In this document: piece after piece, positions 37,049 through 45,694 of the stretch | Layout of the letters: every line of letters begins with the position of its first letter | Numbering within the stretch: the stretch's first letter is position 1 | Origin: Brumimicrobium oceani | GTDB taxonomy: Bacteria > Bacteroidota > Bacteroidia > Flavobacteriales_D > Crocinitomicaceae | Length of the DNA: 64,000 nt | Assembly: GCF_003143775.1 (NCBI RefSeq) | Contig: NZ_QFRJ01000006.1 | Coordinates: 124,001-188,000 of the forward strand | Reading direction: 5' to 3' | Program-made: the position numbers and the translations under genes | The notes under the pieces: generated by a model | Database searches by the model: none | What the model saw: the letters and a program-made list of their open reading frames with translations, nothing else | What the model was told of the DNA's origin: nothing

Positions 37049-37514
37049 CAGAATTATTCAAGTTAACTTCGGTTACTTGCTTTAACACAAGTTTATTGAG
37101 CGAATATTGTTTCACTAGCACTTTAGTTATCTGGTTATAACCCGAAGAAGGGACTCTTCAGCTAAGTCACTTGATTGCAACAACAGGCCTTTTATAATGT
37201 TGATGAAGGAATTCCCCATAAATGAGGGAACCACCCTTTTTTTGGTCTAAAAAATCCAAAGTAATTCAAATTAAAACAAAACTCAAAGGTTAAAGCATGG
37301 TTTTAAAATTGGGTTTGGTGTTAACTTTAAGCTGAATCAAAAATATTTTCTGCAATTAGAATTATTGTTTTTTTTCTGACTATTTAACTCAGGCCACAAT
37401 AGAATTTCGTATCAACTATTAAAAGGGATAGCCACTGTCATTACAGACTACTCAGCGTTCCGCACACTGGAAATCAGCTAATTCCAAAAAAAATTAAATC
37501 CAAGAGTCTAACTA
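37049..37514. other. Non-coding spacer preceding the 113-bp array
   Basis: No gene is recognisable in these 466 bases. A weak terminator-like hairpin (TTCCC...GGGAA, 37212-37230, with a T-run from 37238) could end the rfaE2 transcript. The remainder is AT-rich unique sequence without similarity to the array. Confidence 0.4.
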
Positions 37515-38405
37515 ATATCGGTTATTAACCGTTAAAAACACTTACAAGCCCTGACACCAAGGGATTCAGATATTTGAGCAAACAAATAACCTTTAATTCA
37601 AAAAATAAAAATTGGTGCTCCACCTGGATATCCATTATTAACCGTTAAAAACACTTACAAGCATTGATATCAAGGGATTCAGAAATTTGAGCAAACAAAC
37701 AAACAAACAAACAAACAAACAACCTTTAATTTCAAGAGTAAAAATTGGCGCTCCCCTTACCCTGAATATCCGTTATTAACCGTTAAAAACACTTACAAAA
37801 CCTGACACCAAGGGATTCATAAATTTGAGAAGTCAATAAGACCGTTAATTTCAAGAGTGAAAATTGGCGCTCCCCTTACCCTGAACATCCGTTATTAACC
37901 GTTAAAAACATTTACAAGCACTGATATCAAGGGATTCAGAAATTTGAGCAATCAATATACTCGTTAATTCCAAAAATCAAAATCGAAATTCCCTCGGAGG
38001 ACCGGTTATTAACCGTTAAAAACACTTACAAGCCCTGACACCAAGGGATTCAGATATTTGAGCAATCAATAAGACCGTTAATTCCAAGAGTAAAAATTTG
38101 TGTTCCATCTGGATAACCATTATTAACCGTTAAAAACACTTACAAGCATTGATATCAAGGGATTCAGAAATTTGAGCAAACAAACAACCTTTAATTCAAA
38201 AAATAAAAATTGGTACTCCATCTGGATAACCATTGTTAACCGTTAAAAACACTTACAAGCACTGATATCAAGGGATTCAGAAAATTGAGCAAACAAATAA
38301 CCTTTAATTCAAAAAATAAAAATTGGTGCTCCATCTGGATAACCATTGTTAACCGTTAAAAACACTTACAAGCACTGATAGAAAAGGATTTAAAACCTTA
38401 GCAGC
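37515..38405. repeat. Tandem array of eight ~113-bp units
   Basis: Anchoring on AACCGTTAAAAACACTTACA, copies start at 37527, 37640, 37778, 37897, 38011, 38125, 38238 and 38351. Spacings are 113, 138, 119, 114, 114, 113 and 113. Each unit has a conserved ~65-base core (TTATTAACCGTTAAAAACAC, ACTGATATCAAGGGATTCAG, TTGAGCAA) and a more variable ~48-base part that is itself recognisably repeated (TTAATTCAAAAAATAAAAAT, CTCCATCTGGATAACC), so this is not a CRISPR array. The 138-base interval contains an expanded CAAA microsatellite. Unit length is not a multiple of three. The last unit degenerates just before the stop of the downstream minus-strand gene. Confidence 0.9.
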
Positions 38406-38427
38406 TCGAACAACATAAAACAAGTCG

Positions 38428-38808
38428 TTATTTAACCTTTGTTTTTACCAAATAAGTCGTTTGGAAAATAAGAGAAGCAAAAAACAATACTACAAATTGA
38501 ATTAGGGCTGGTTTTGCGGTTTCTTCAAATCCGATTTTTAAGTATGCAGCAAACGCAAAACACCCTAACATTTGAATTGTTGTGAAAATTAAATAGAGCT
38601 GTGCAAATTCGATTTTAAAAGACCCGTTGTTTCCTAAGTAAAATATTGTTGCTCCTATACTATTGAGGATAAACAAAACAGTATATGATAGGATTATTTC
38701 ATTGCCAAAATACATCGTTGGGTAAATCTGAAATAAACCATAGTGGATTAATGCTAATCCAACAAAAAACATCAAAAAAACCAAGTTATCCTTTAGAATC
38801 ATCTTCAT
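38428..38808 (-). CDS. Small four-helix membrane protein, AtpI-like position
   Basis: This 126-residue protein has four predicted transmembrane segments (VFLMFFVGLALIHYGLF, IILSYTVLFILNSIGATIFY, YLIFTTIQMLGCFAFAAYL, LIQFVVLFFASLIFQTTYLV) and a basic C-terminus. No conserved domain is recognised. In related genomes a gene of this type sits between atpZ and atpB at the start of the F0F1 operon. Here it overlaps atpZ by 23 bases but is followed by the 113-bp array instead of atpB. A role in F0 assembly is an inference from that context. Confidence 0.75.
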   Translation of the reverse strand: MKMILKDNLVFLMFFVGLALIHYGLFQIYPTMYFGNEIILSYTVLFILNSIGATIFYLGNNGSFKIEFAQLYLIFTTIQMLGCFAFAAYLKIGFEETAKPALIQFVVLFFASLIFQTTYLVKTKVK

Positions 38809-39037
38809 CTTTACCCATTTTTATTACTTCTCTTATGATTTGATAAAGTGAGCCGAAGATGGCTACTAATGTCAAAACAAGCGTCCAGATTGGAAACTCA
38901 TTTTTTTGTTTTTCATCGAGCCAATTCCCCCCTAGTGCTGCAAGAGTGATGAGAACTCCCATTTGTATGGCGATTCCTGAAAATTTCACATAATTTCCAA
39001 CTCGCTTTTTGTCCTCATCTTTGATTTTCATCATCAA
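38786..39037 (-). CDS. atpZ: AtpZ/AtpI family protein
   Basis: This 83-residue protein has two hydrophobic helices (VKFSGIAIQMGVLITLAALGG with a following GNWLDEK, then PIWTLVLTLVAIFGSLYQII), matching the AtpZ/AtpI putative F0F1 ATPase assembly family. The glycine-rich first helix followed by G-x-x-L/W-D is the family hallmark. It overlaps the bactofilin stop (ATGA) by four bases and the next gene by 23 bases, a tight operon. Confidence 0.88.
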   Translation of the reverse strand: MMMKIKDEDKKRVGNYVKFSGIAIQMGVLITLAALGGNWLDEKQKNEFPIWTLVLTLVAIFGSLYQIIREVIKMGKDEDDSKG

Positions 39038-39468
39038 ACAGCCTCCGTCGGCACTAATTTCTTACCATTTGGTTTTGAGTTCTTGCCCAAAAAGTTCTTG
39101 TTGCTTTTACTCGCTTCACCCGTTTGAATGTTACCCTCAACGTGAGCTCCATCTTCAATTACAATTCTACCTGTTTGAATATCTCCAATAATTGATGCTG
39201 TTTGGTGTAAAACCAGAAGTACTTCGGCCTTGATTTGCCCTTCCACTTTACCATCTATTTCGACCTCTGTTGCATTGATGTCTCCAACAATTACACCTTC
39301 TTGTCCTAAGACCAGTTTTCCGTTACATTGAATATTCCCAACAATTTCACCATCAACTCGAAGACTACTATTTGCTGTTAAATCACCTACTAATTTGGTA
39401 CCGGATACCAATCTATTGAGCCTGTCCGGACTTTCTGGTTTAGATTTAACTTTATCGCCTTTAAACAT
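39034..39468 (-). CDS. Bactofilin (polymer-forming cytoskeletal protein)
   Basis: This 144-residue protein has a central bactofilin beta-helix (about 20-115; LVGDLTANSSLRVDGEIVGN, GVIVGDINATEVEIDGKVEG, TGRIVIEDGAHVEGNIQT) with short polar tails. Bactofilins polymerise without nucleotide into filaments that scaffold cell shape or envelope machines. It lies between porW/sprE and atpZ, an arrangement common in Bacteroidota. It starts 12 bases after the porW stop. Confidence 0.94.
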   Translation of the reverse strand: MFKGDKVKSKPESPDRLNRLVSGTKLVGDLTANSSLRVDGEIVGNIQCNGKLVLGQEGVIVGDINATEVEIDGKVEGQIKAEVLLVLHQTASIIGDIQTGRIVIEDGAHVEGNIQTGEASKSNKNFLGKNSKPNGKKLVPTEAV

Positions 39469-39480
39469 TATTCAAAAATA

Positions 39481-42180
39481 TTAATTGTATGTATTTTTAA
39501 AGAATTCTCTATATTCAGTTATCTTGAGCTTCTGCAACATAACTTTAAAGTTTTCTCTTGAAATAAACAAAATTTCATTGTCCTTCAAATTCCCTATGTG
39601 TTGCTTCGTTTTTTTAAAATCACGTATGTAATCTTTTGCCTCACCAACAGTTTTGAAATCTTTTATCATTACAAAGTTAGTGTTTTTATCATAGATTTGC
39701 GAAGAAGTCGACAATCGAAGTCGGCTAAAATAGTCTCTATTGAAATTTGAAACACTATTCGCTGAACTATTGCTGTTTTGTGATTTATCTAGAAAGACTA
39801 AGGTGTAAAATTCCTTTGAATCAAGCGAGAATAACTCGGCTTCTGCAACAGTAAACTGCTCAAAAGCGGGAACTCCATCATTAATTAAATCAATTAATTC
39901 CTGAGCCCTAACGGCCACATCAGTTTCAGGATATTCTGTAATTGCTTGCTCCAATACAGGCAACAAAGACGTCTTGTCGCTATTAATTTGTCCCATTGCC
40001 ATCGCCTTCAATAGAAAGTACTCTTTTCTGAATACATTCTTGGGCTCTTGTTCTATCACCTTTTCAGCTTTCAAAATCACGGGGTAAAACAATCCCTGCT
40101 CAAAACGGGTAACAGACCTCAAATAATCTTTTAAAGCCAAAGCATCACGTTCCTTCTTTTTTATAAAGTAATCTGGATCTCTTAAATAATTGGCATAATC
40201 TGAATTAGGATAATTATTGACAATATAAGACTCGTATTGTCCCGCTTTTGAACTGTTTTCATTTATCAGATAAAGTTGAAATGCAGACATCACATTATGC
40301 TCGTTTTCGATATCGTGATCTATCACACGTTGAAATTGAACAGCTCCCATTTGAGTTTCATCCAATTGTTCTTTGTAGATCATACCAGAACTATACAATG
40401 CTTCCAGTAAGCGTTCATTACTTAAAGCCATTAATGAATCCGTTAAAGGAATATCAACCATTAATCCCTCAACCGTTAATTCATTTGCGGCCAAATTAGC
40501 ATCATCTCCGCCTTTATTGGTCAGTGAATCTTGCGGAATAGAATCATTTTCTGCAAAGTCGAAAGCGATTCTCTCAGGTTTTCTGGTTAACCTCCAATAG
40601 TCTTCGTTTTCTCTTTGTCCCCAAATTCTTCTAAACTCTTCTAAACCTTCTTTTGTAGCCTTTGGATTAGAGAAATACCATTTACTTCCAGTCTTTTGGT
40701 TTTGCTCTGCATAGGTTTGCTGAAGTTTACGCATTTGCTCGGCACGCAAAGCTTCCCTTTCCTTTCTCTCCTGTTCTTCTTTTTCAATTTGCTTGATAAC
40801 ATCTTTCACAAATTGTTCGCGATCTTTCTCGCTCATTTTCGCGATTTTCTGAACACTATCTTCAAAAGCAATAACATCAATATCTCTTACAAGGTTAGCC
40901 AGTTTATCGGCTTTATTTTTAATCACTTCATAGTTGAAATAAGATTCTGGAATGACATTCGCAGAGCTATCGTAATAACGTTGAGCAAAAATATAATTCT
41001 TCTCTTCAAAAGATAAGTCTCCCAACTTTTCATAACTCACTCCCTTCTGGCGGGGGTTATTTAATGAATAAAATACAGATTTTGATAAGTCATATTTAGC
41101 AATCGTTCTGTCATTTCGACCCAATTCCACCTTGGCCATTGCATAATAGATTTGGTCTCTAAATTCTAAATACCTCTCTTCTTCTGCCAATTCTTCCAAT
41201 TCTTCAATCATGGCTTGATCATTAAGATCACTCACCACCGCTCTGTTGATTTTGGCATTAAAACTCATTTCAAAAGGAGCATTCTTTTTGATGCTTTGCG
41301 AATAAAACTTTCTTGCCTCTGGGTTTCCATCATTTTCTAATAGCTGCCCCAGAATAAAACTCAATCGGGCTTTATCTTCTTTTCGCGGTGCTTTTTCTAA
41401 CGCTATTCTTAGCTGTTCAATTGCAAGGGCAGCATCTTTTTTAGCGAGCGCCAACATGGCTTTTGCTTTGGCGAGTTCGAAATCAAAATCTTTTGGAATT
41501 TCTGGTATTTCGTCATCTGAACTTTTACTTTTTACATATTTCAGCTTTTTCTTTTTCTTCTTCGCTGGCTTTTCAGCATTGGCTTGAATTACTTTGTCGG
41601 TTCTGTTCTCTAGTTTCTGTATAGCTCGCGTCGCCTCCGTAAGGTTCCCCATTTTAATGTAAGTTTTTGCTTCCCACAATTGGCCAGTATAAGTACTTGG
41701 GCGGTCAACATAAAATTTACGGATGTATTCAAAATTCTTTAACGCTTCTTCATAATCTCGTCGAATGTAATTGGCGTAACCAATAATAAACCAGTTTTGA
41801 TCTATCCATCTGGCGTATTCTGTTTTCTTTTTAGATGGCTTTGAAGAAGTAGGCATACTGTGTTTCGAAATCACGGTTTGACACTTGGCAATTGCTGTAT
41901 CAACAACCGGATAAAAATCTACCACATCTTCCTCGTTGGGCATTAGTTCAATCGGTAAAACTTCATTAAAATCCTCCCTGTAATTTTTACGGTAGTCTTC
42001 TAAGCCAATCCTTATGAGTTCTTTGGCATTAAAATAACCATTATATTTTGCTGTGGTACTGTGATAAGTACGTGTAACAAAAGTGTTCTTTTCTGTCGAA
42101 CATGCGCCAATTATCAGAAATAGAGCAAAAAATGCTACTAAAGCTTCTAGTTTTGTACGTTTGTTTTTAATACGTTTCAT
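39481..42180 (-). CDS. porW: PorW/SprE-type T9SS-associated TPR lipoprotein
   Basis: This 899-residue lipoprotein (lipobox ALFLIIGAC, Cys27) consists largely of tetratricopeptide-like helical repeats (YANYIRRDYEEALKNFEYIR, AKAMLALAKKDAALAIEQLR, YYAMAKVELGRNDRTIAKYD). A charged coiled-coil stretch (EEQERKEREALRAEQMRKLQ) and basic KKKKKK segment lie within. The N-terminus TRTYHSTTAKYNGYFNAKEL is characteristic of SprE/PorW, which is needed for T9SS secretion and gliding in Flavobacterium and Porphyromonas. Length fits the family (about 850-900). It heads an operon with bactofilin, atpZ and the AtpI-like gene. Confidence 0.92.
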   Translation of the reverse strand: MKRIKNKRTKLEALVAFFALFLIIGACSTEKNTFVTRTYHSTTAKYNGYFNAKELIRIGLEDYRKNYREDFNEVLPIELMPNEEDVVDFYPVVDTAIAKCQTVISKHSMPTSSKPSKKKTEYARWIDQNWFIIGYANYIRRDYEEALKNFEYIRKFYVDRPSTYTGQLWEAKTYIKMGNLTEATRAIQKLENRTDKVIQANAEKPAKKKKKKLKYVKSKSSDDEIPEIPKDFDFELAKAKAMLALAKKDAALAIEQLRIALEKAPRKEDKARLSFILGQLLENDGNPEARKFYSQSIKKNAPFEMSFNAKINRAVVSDLNDQAMIEELEELAEEERYLEFRDQIYYAMAKVELGRNDRTIAKYDLSKSVFYSLNNPRQKGVSYEKLGDLSFEEKNYIFAQRYYDSSANVIPESYFNYEVIKNKADKLANLVRDIDVIAFEDSVQKIAKMSEKDREQFVKDVIKQIEKEEQERKEREALRAEQMRKLQQTYAEQNQKTGSKWYFSNPKATKEGLEEFRRIWGQRENEDYWRLTRKPERIAFDFAENDSIPQDSLTNKGGDDANLAANELTVEGLMVDIPLTDSLMALSNERLLEALYSSGMIYKEQLDETQMGAVQFQRVIDHDIENEHNVMSAFQLYLINENSSKAGQYESYIVNNYPNSDYANYLRDPDYFIKKKERDALALKDYLRSVTRFEQGLFYPVILKAEKVIEQEPKNVFRKEYFLLKAMAMGQINSDKTSLLPVLEQAITEYPETDVAVRAQELIDLINDGVPAFEQFTVAEAELFSLDSKEFYTLVFLDKSQNSNSSANSVSNFNRDYFSRLRLSTSSQIYDKNTNFVMIKDFKTVGEAKDYIRDFKKTKQHIGNLKDNEILFISRENFKVMLQKLKITEYREFFKNTYN

Positions 42181-42258
42181 AAATTTCTTCTACTCCCTAG
42201 TAATTAACTCAAAACCGACAAAATTATTATTAAATTTTGATATTTATTTCAATAAAAC

Positions 42259-42286
42259 AAAAAAGCCAGAGCACGCCCTGGCTTTT
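42259..42286 (-). terminator. Intrinsic terminator after yceI
   Basis: On the minus strand GCCAGGGC pairs with GCTCTGGC, flanked by AAAA and a T-run (CTGGCTTTTTTG). It lies about 20 bases past the yceI stop and upstream of porW. Confidence 0.85.
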
Positions 42287-42306
42287 CTGCAATAAATAAG
42301 GATAAA

Positions 42307-42963
42307 TTACTTACAGTCCTTTTTTAGCTTCATCTCAAATGAAAGCGCTACATCTGGCCATAATTTCGATTCTGTATCACCATTTGCATAATCCGTGTGA
42401 AGATCTTTACATTCTTCATTAAGCGCTTCAATTCCTTTCTGTGCCTCCCAATCGTTCACATTAATTTCAGAATTAAAAGTAAATTTACCCCCTTCGTCAA
42501 GCGTGTAATCTCCATTCACATTTTTGGTAACTCCATTCATTTTAATGGACAAGGTTGCTACGCTGTTCTCTGCGTTTAATTTTAACACCTCTCCCGACAA
42601 CATTTCAGTATTTATCGAACCAAAAAAGTATTCCTGAATCTTAGCATCCCTCCCTTTGTCCTTTGTTGCGATGCTTGAAATTGGAATTTCAAAACTTAAA
42701 TTTTCGATCAATTGAACAGCACTTTCATTTTCCTGTCCACCACTCACATTAATTTCAGTAAAAGATCCTCCTACACCAGCTTTGCTTAAAAATTTAAACG
42801 CTGTAAAATTAAGTACAGTACCTTCATTCGAATAACTGTAAACACACTTTTCTTCTTGCTCAGTTACCACTTCAGCTGTTTCTGCCTCTTCTGTATTCCC
42901 TGCGCAGCTTGAAATCATCAATCCTGCCAATGCTGCAAATAAAAATTTCGTATTTTTTACCAT
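42307..42963 (-). CDS. YceI-family lipoprotein
   Basis: This 218-residue lipoprotein (MVKNTKFLFAALAGLMISSC, lipidation at Cys20) has a YceI lipocalin-like beta-barrel (VLNFTAFKFLSKAGVGGSFT, IPISSIATKDKGRDAKIQEY, FTFNSEINVNDWEAQKG). YceI proteins bind long isoprenoid or fatty chains in the periplasm; ligand unknown here. The frame is open to 43122 but the ATG at 42963 begins a clean signal peptide and is chosen. It diverges from the lipoprotein at 43163. Confidence 0.9.
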   Translation of the reverse strand: MVKNTKFLFAALAGLMISSCAGNTEEAETAEVVTEQEEKCVYSYSNEGTVLNFTAFKFLSKAGVGGSFTEINVSGGQENESAVQLIENLSFEIPISSIATKDKGRDAKIQEYFFGSINTEMLSGEVLKLNAENSVATLSIKMNGVTKNVNGDYTLDEGGKFTFNSEINVNDWEAQKGIEALNEECKDLHTDYANGDTESKLWPDVALSFEMKLKKDCK

Positions 42964-43114
42964 ATCTCTCGTATTTTCGATAAATATAGGAAGAAATGAA
43001 TATATTTTACAAATTGAACTGCAGGGATTACATCCTTTGAAAAATAAAAGACCAATTTCAGAAAAGCAGATAGAATTCAAAACAGTATAATGCGCTATAC
43101 TCAAAGCACTTACT

Positions 43115-43145
43115 TTTGTCATATCAGAATTTCGAATTACATTTA
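43115..43145 (+). promoter_or_regulatory. Bacteroidota-type promoter (TTTG-N19-TACATTTA)
   Basis: TTTG at 43115-43118 and TACATTTA at 43138-43145 are separated by 19 bases, the optimal spacing. The element lies 17 bases before the start of the lipoprotein gene at 43163. Confidence 0.55.
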
Positions 43146-43162
43146 CACGCTAAAACACAATT

Positions 43163-43651
43163 ATGAAAATTTACTTCTTTTTATTTCTAATCGTATTTCT
43201 TTCTTTTGCTTGTACTAAAAATGAAGAAAACGGCGCTATTGCAGAAAATTCAGAGCTGGCCCAAAAATTACGAAGTTATCCAGAGACAATCCAAATTGAC
43301 ACTCAAAACTATGAGCTTTCTACTTTCATATGGCGTGATTTCTTCCCTCCTTCCGAACCCAATGGAAGCCAATTGGCTGCGCTGACTCAACTCATAGAAA
43401 CGGATAGTTTGGACATTCCCAAATCTTTCTCTTTAGAACGGGTTTATATCATAAAAGACAATGAAATCTATACTTCAAAATATGAGACCACAGAAAAAAG
43501 TCCTTCCTATATCCTTGCGGGAATGGTGACTAATGGTCCAAAGTGGGAAACCAATACAAAAGTTGATGTGGTTTGTGTTTTTAAAAATGAGGAAAACAAT
43601 ATTTCGTATAAAATACAAGCGAAATCTCAATTGATCCATAAAACAGAATAA
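43163..43651 (+). CDS. Lipoprotein, function unknown
   Basis: This 162-residue protein has a lipoprotein signal (FFLFLIVFLSFAC, Cys18). The mature part is mixed alpha/beta, with ELSTFIWRDFFPPSEPNGSQ and AGMVTNGPKWETNTKVDVV. No domain is recognised. It is followed after 28 bases by the LprI-like gene and is probably co-transcribed with it. Confidence 0.78.
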   Translation: MKIYFFLFLIVFLSFACTKNEENGAIAENSELAQKLRSYPETIQIDTQNYELSTFIWRDFFPPSEPNGSQLAALTQLIETDSLDIPKSFSLERVYIIKDNEIYTSKYETTEKSPSYILAGMVTNGPKWETNTKVDVVCVFKNEENNISYKIQAKSQLIHKTE

Positions 43652-43679
43652 TTGATTTCAGATAAAAACAAAGTCTATT

Positions 43680-44093
43680 ATGAACTTACAACTTTCTAAA
43701 AGCTTTTCTTTTTTACTTCTACTCTTCTTACCGTTATTAGGGAATACGCAAGAAAAAGGCGATACAACTCATGTAAAAAACAACATGGAAGTTCGTGCAG
43801 AAATAGCATACAATGCTTCTAGCACAAGCAAAAATGTAAAACGGGTTTTTAATTCTATAATTTCACAATTGGACAGCCTTGAAAGTGAAGAATCGCAAGT
43901 TTTTAAACAACACCTATTAAATGCGAATGAAGCTTGGCAGAAATATACCGAAGAAATGTGCAAAATAGAAGATTACCTTTCCAAAGATGGTGCACAAGGA
44001 GGTTTAGCTTTTTACTTTTTGTGCAAAACAGAATACAATAAGAAGAGGATCCAAACACTAAACAGCTTAAAAACCAAACTTCATTTGGAATAA
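43680..44093 (+). CDS. LprI/DUF1311-like exported protein
   Basis: This 137-residue protein has a signal peptide (SFSFLLLLFLPLLGNTQ). The C-terminal part matches the LprI/DUF1311 pattern: LLNANEAWQKYTEEMCKIED followed by GGLAFYFLCKTEYNKKRIQT, with two conserved cysteines. Some DUF1311 proteins inhibit lysozyme, but that role is not general. It probably acts in the periplasm. Confidence 0.75.
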   Translation: MNLQLSKSFSFLLLLFLPLLGNTQEKGDTTHVKNNMEVRAEIAYNASSTSKNVKRVFNSIISQLDSLESEESQVFKQHLLNANEAWQKYTEEMCKIEDYLSKDGAQGGLAFYFLCKTEYNKKRIQTLNSLKTKLHLE

Positions 44094-44206
44094 ATGGAGG
44101 GACTCATGACTTTTTTTATCATTCTAAGATACTATCGGAACAGCTTCCATCAAACAATTCACACTATAATTCATGCAACATCATTTCCTTTCGGTAAATT
44201 TGCCGC

Positions 44207-44797
44207 ATGTTAATAGAGATTGATGATAAAATTGTAACAGATGAGTTGTTTTCGCGCAAATTTGTGTGTGACTTATCGAAATGCAAAGGTGCTTGTTGTG
44301 TAGAAGGTGACGCGGGAGCTCCTTTGAAAGCCGATGAAATTAAAATCATGGAGGAGATTTTTCCTAAAGTTAAACCCTACATGACCAAAGAAGGAATAGA
44401 AAAAGTTGAGAAAGATGGCGTTTCTTATTTGGATGACTTTGGAGAACCAGTAACAAGTTTGGTTGAAGGCGGAGCCTGTGCATTCGTTTCTTATGATCCC
44501 GATGGAACTACGAAATGTACCATCGAGCAAGCTTATCGTGCAGGCGATGTAGATTGGAAAAAACCAATTTCATGCGAATTATACCCTATTCGTGCTAAAG
44601 AATACGAGAGTTTTACAGCACTAAACTATGAGGAAATCGATATTTGCGCACCTGGTTGTGTTTTAGGAGAATCATTAAACGTACCTGTTTATCAATTTTT
44701 AAAAGCTCCACTCACTAGAGCTTACGGAGAAGAATTTTACAAATCACTACAAATCGTCCATAAGGAATTGGAAGACCAAAACAAGAAGGAAAAATAA
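44207..44797 (+). CDS. DUF3109 family protein
   Basis: This 196-residue cytosolic protein is rich in conserved cysteines: CDLSKCKGACC (Cys21, 26, 30, 31), GGACAF, TTKCTIEQA, PISCELYPIR and DICAPGCVLG. This matches DUF3109, related to YkgJ-type zinc/iron cluster-binding proteins, with no known activity. A TAAATTTG -7-like box ends five bases before its ATG, so the transcript could be leaderless, although the -33 element is poor. It overlaps the methyltransferase start by one base (TAATG). Confidence 0.88.
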   Translation: MLIEIDDKIVTDELFSRKFVCDLSKCKGACCVEGDAGAPLKADEIKIMEEIFPKVKPYMTKEGIEKVEKDGVSYLDDFGEPVTSLVEGGACAFVSYDPDGTTKCTIEQAYRAGDVDWKKPISCELYPIRAKEYESFTALNYEEIDICAPGCVLGESLNVPVYQFLKAPLTRAYGEEFYKSLQIVHKELEDQNKKEK

Positions 44798-45642
44798 TGG
44801 CTGAAAAAACATACAGTACGGATTGGTCGGATTACGAACTTATCGATGCTGGAAACGAAAAAAAGCTAGAGCGCTGGGGAAACATTGTGACTATTCGTCC
44901 AGAAAGGCAAGCCTACTTTAAACCTGTGATGCCTGAAGCCGAATGGAAAGCGAAAGCCCATTTAGAATTCGTTCCAAAAAGTAATACCTCAGGAAACTGG
45001 ACAAGGCTTAAGAAAGTCCCTTTAGAAGATTGGAAAATCAATTACAAAGAATTGACATTCAAGCTTGAAACTACAAAATTTAAACATGTAGGACTTTTCC
45101 CAGAACAAGCAACGAACTGGGATTTAATTTCAAATCACTTGAAAAAGCCTGGAATGAAAATGCTCAATCTTTTTGCATACACCGGTGCTGCCTCAATTGC
45201 TGCAAGAGCTAAAGGAGCAGAAGTTACACATGTTGATTCTGTAAAGCAACTTATTTCTTGGGCAAAATCAAACATGGAATCCTCAGGATTAAAAGATATT
45301 AGATGGATGCATGAAGACGCACTAAAATATGCTTCTCGTGAATTTAAAAGAGAAAACAGATACCATTTAATTGTGATGGACCCTCCAGCTTATGGAATTG
45401 GTGCAAAAAATGAAAAATGGAAAATTGAGCAAAAACTTGAAGAATTAATTGATTTAGCTTCACATTTATTGCACCCAGGAGGATTATTGATTCTCAACAC
45501 GTATTCTCCAAAGGTAAAGTTGAAAGAAATCAATTATTACGCGAAGAAAAACTTCAAAAAAGTAGAAGCCTCTGAACTATGGAAAAAGACATCTACTGGA
45601 AAAGATATGTTTTTTGGGCATTTGTTACGAGCGTATCGATAA
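44797..45642 (+). CDS. SAM-dependent rRNA-type methyltransferase
   Basis: This 281-residue class I methyltransferase has motif I NLFAYTGAASIAARAKGAEV, an acidic motif in VTHVDSVKQLISWAKSN and catalytic-type motif IV DPPAYGIG. It resembles the catalytic part of RlmI/RlmK 23S rRNA m5C/m7G methyltransferases, without the N-terminal PUA domain. The substrate is inferred. It is translationally coupled to the DUF3109 gene and followed after 52 bases by the E1 dehydrogenase gene. Confidence 0.87.
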   Translation: MAEKTYSTDWSDYELIDAGNEKKLERWGNIVTIRPERQAYFKPVMPEAEWKAKAHLEFVPKSNTSGNWTRLKKVPLEDWKINYKELTFKLETTKFKHVGLFPEQATNWDLISNHLKKPGMKMLNLFAYTGAASIAARAKGAEVTHVDSVKQLISWAKSNMESSGLKDIRWMHEDALKYASREFKRENRYHLIVMDPPAYGIGAKNEKWKIEQKLEELIDLASHLLHPGGLLILNTYSPKVKLKEINYYAKKNFKKVEASELWKKTSTGKDMFFGHLLRAYR

Positions 45643-45694
45643 TGATAGAAAATCAAAAAAATATCATTATCTTAGCCATCCAAAAATACGAAAT

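Noticed and set aside
37515-38405. CRISPR-like periodicity
   Set aside because: The regions between conserved cores are themselves similar from unit to unit, the conserved core is about 65 bases, and no cas gene is nearby; this is a tandem repeat array.
38428-38808. AtpB (F0 subunit a)
   Set aside because: Too short (126 residues) and without the conserved arginine-containing helix of subunit a; only AtpI-like in position.
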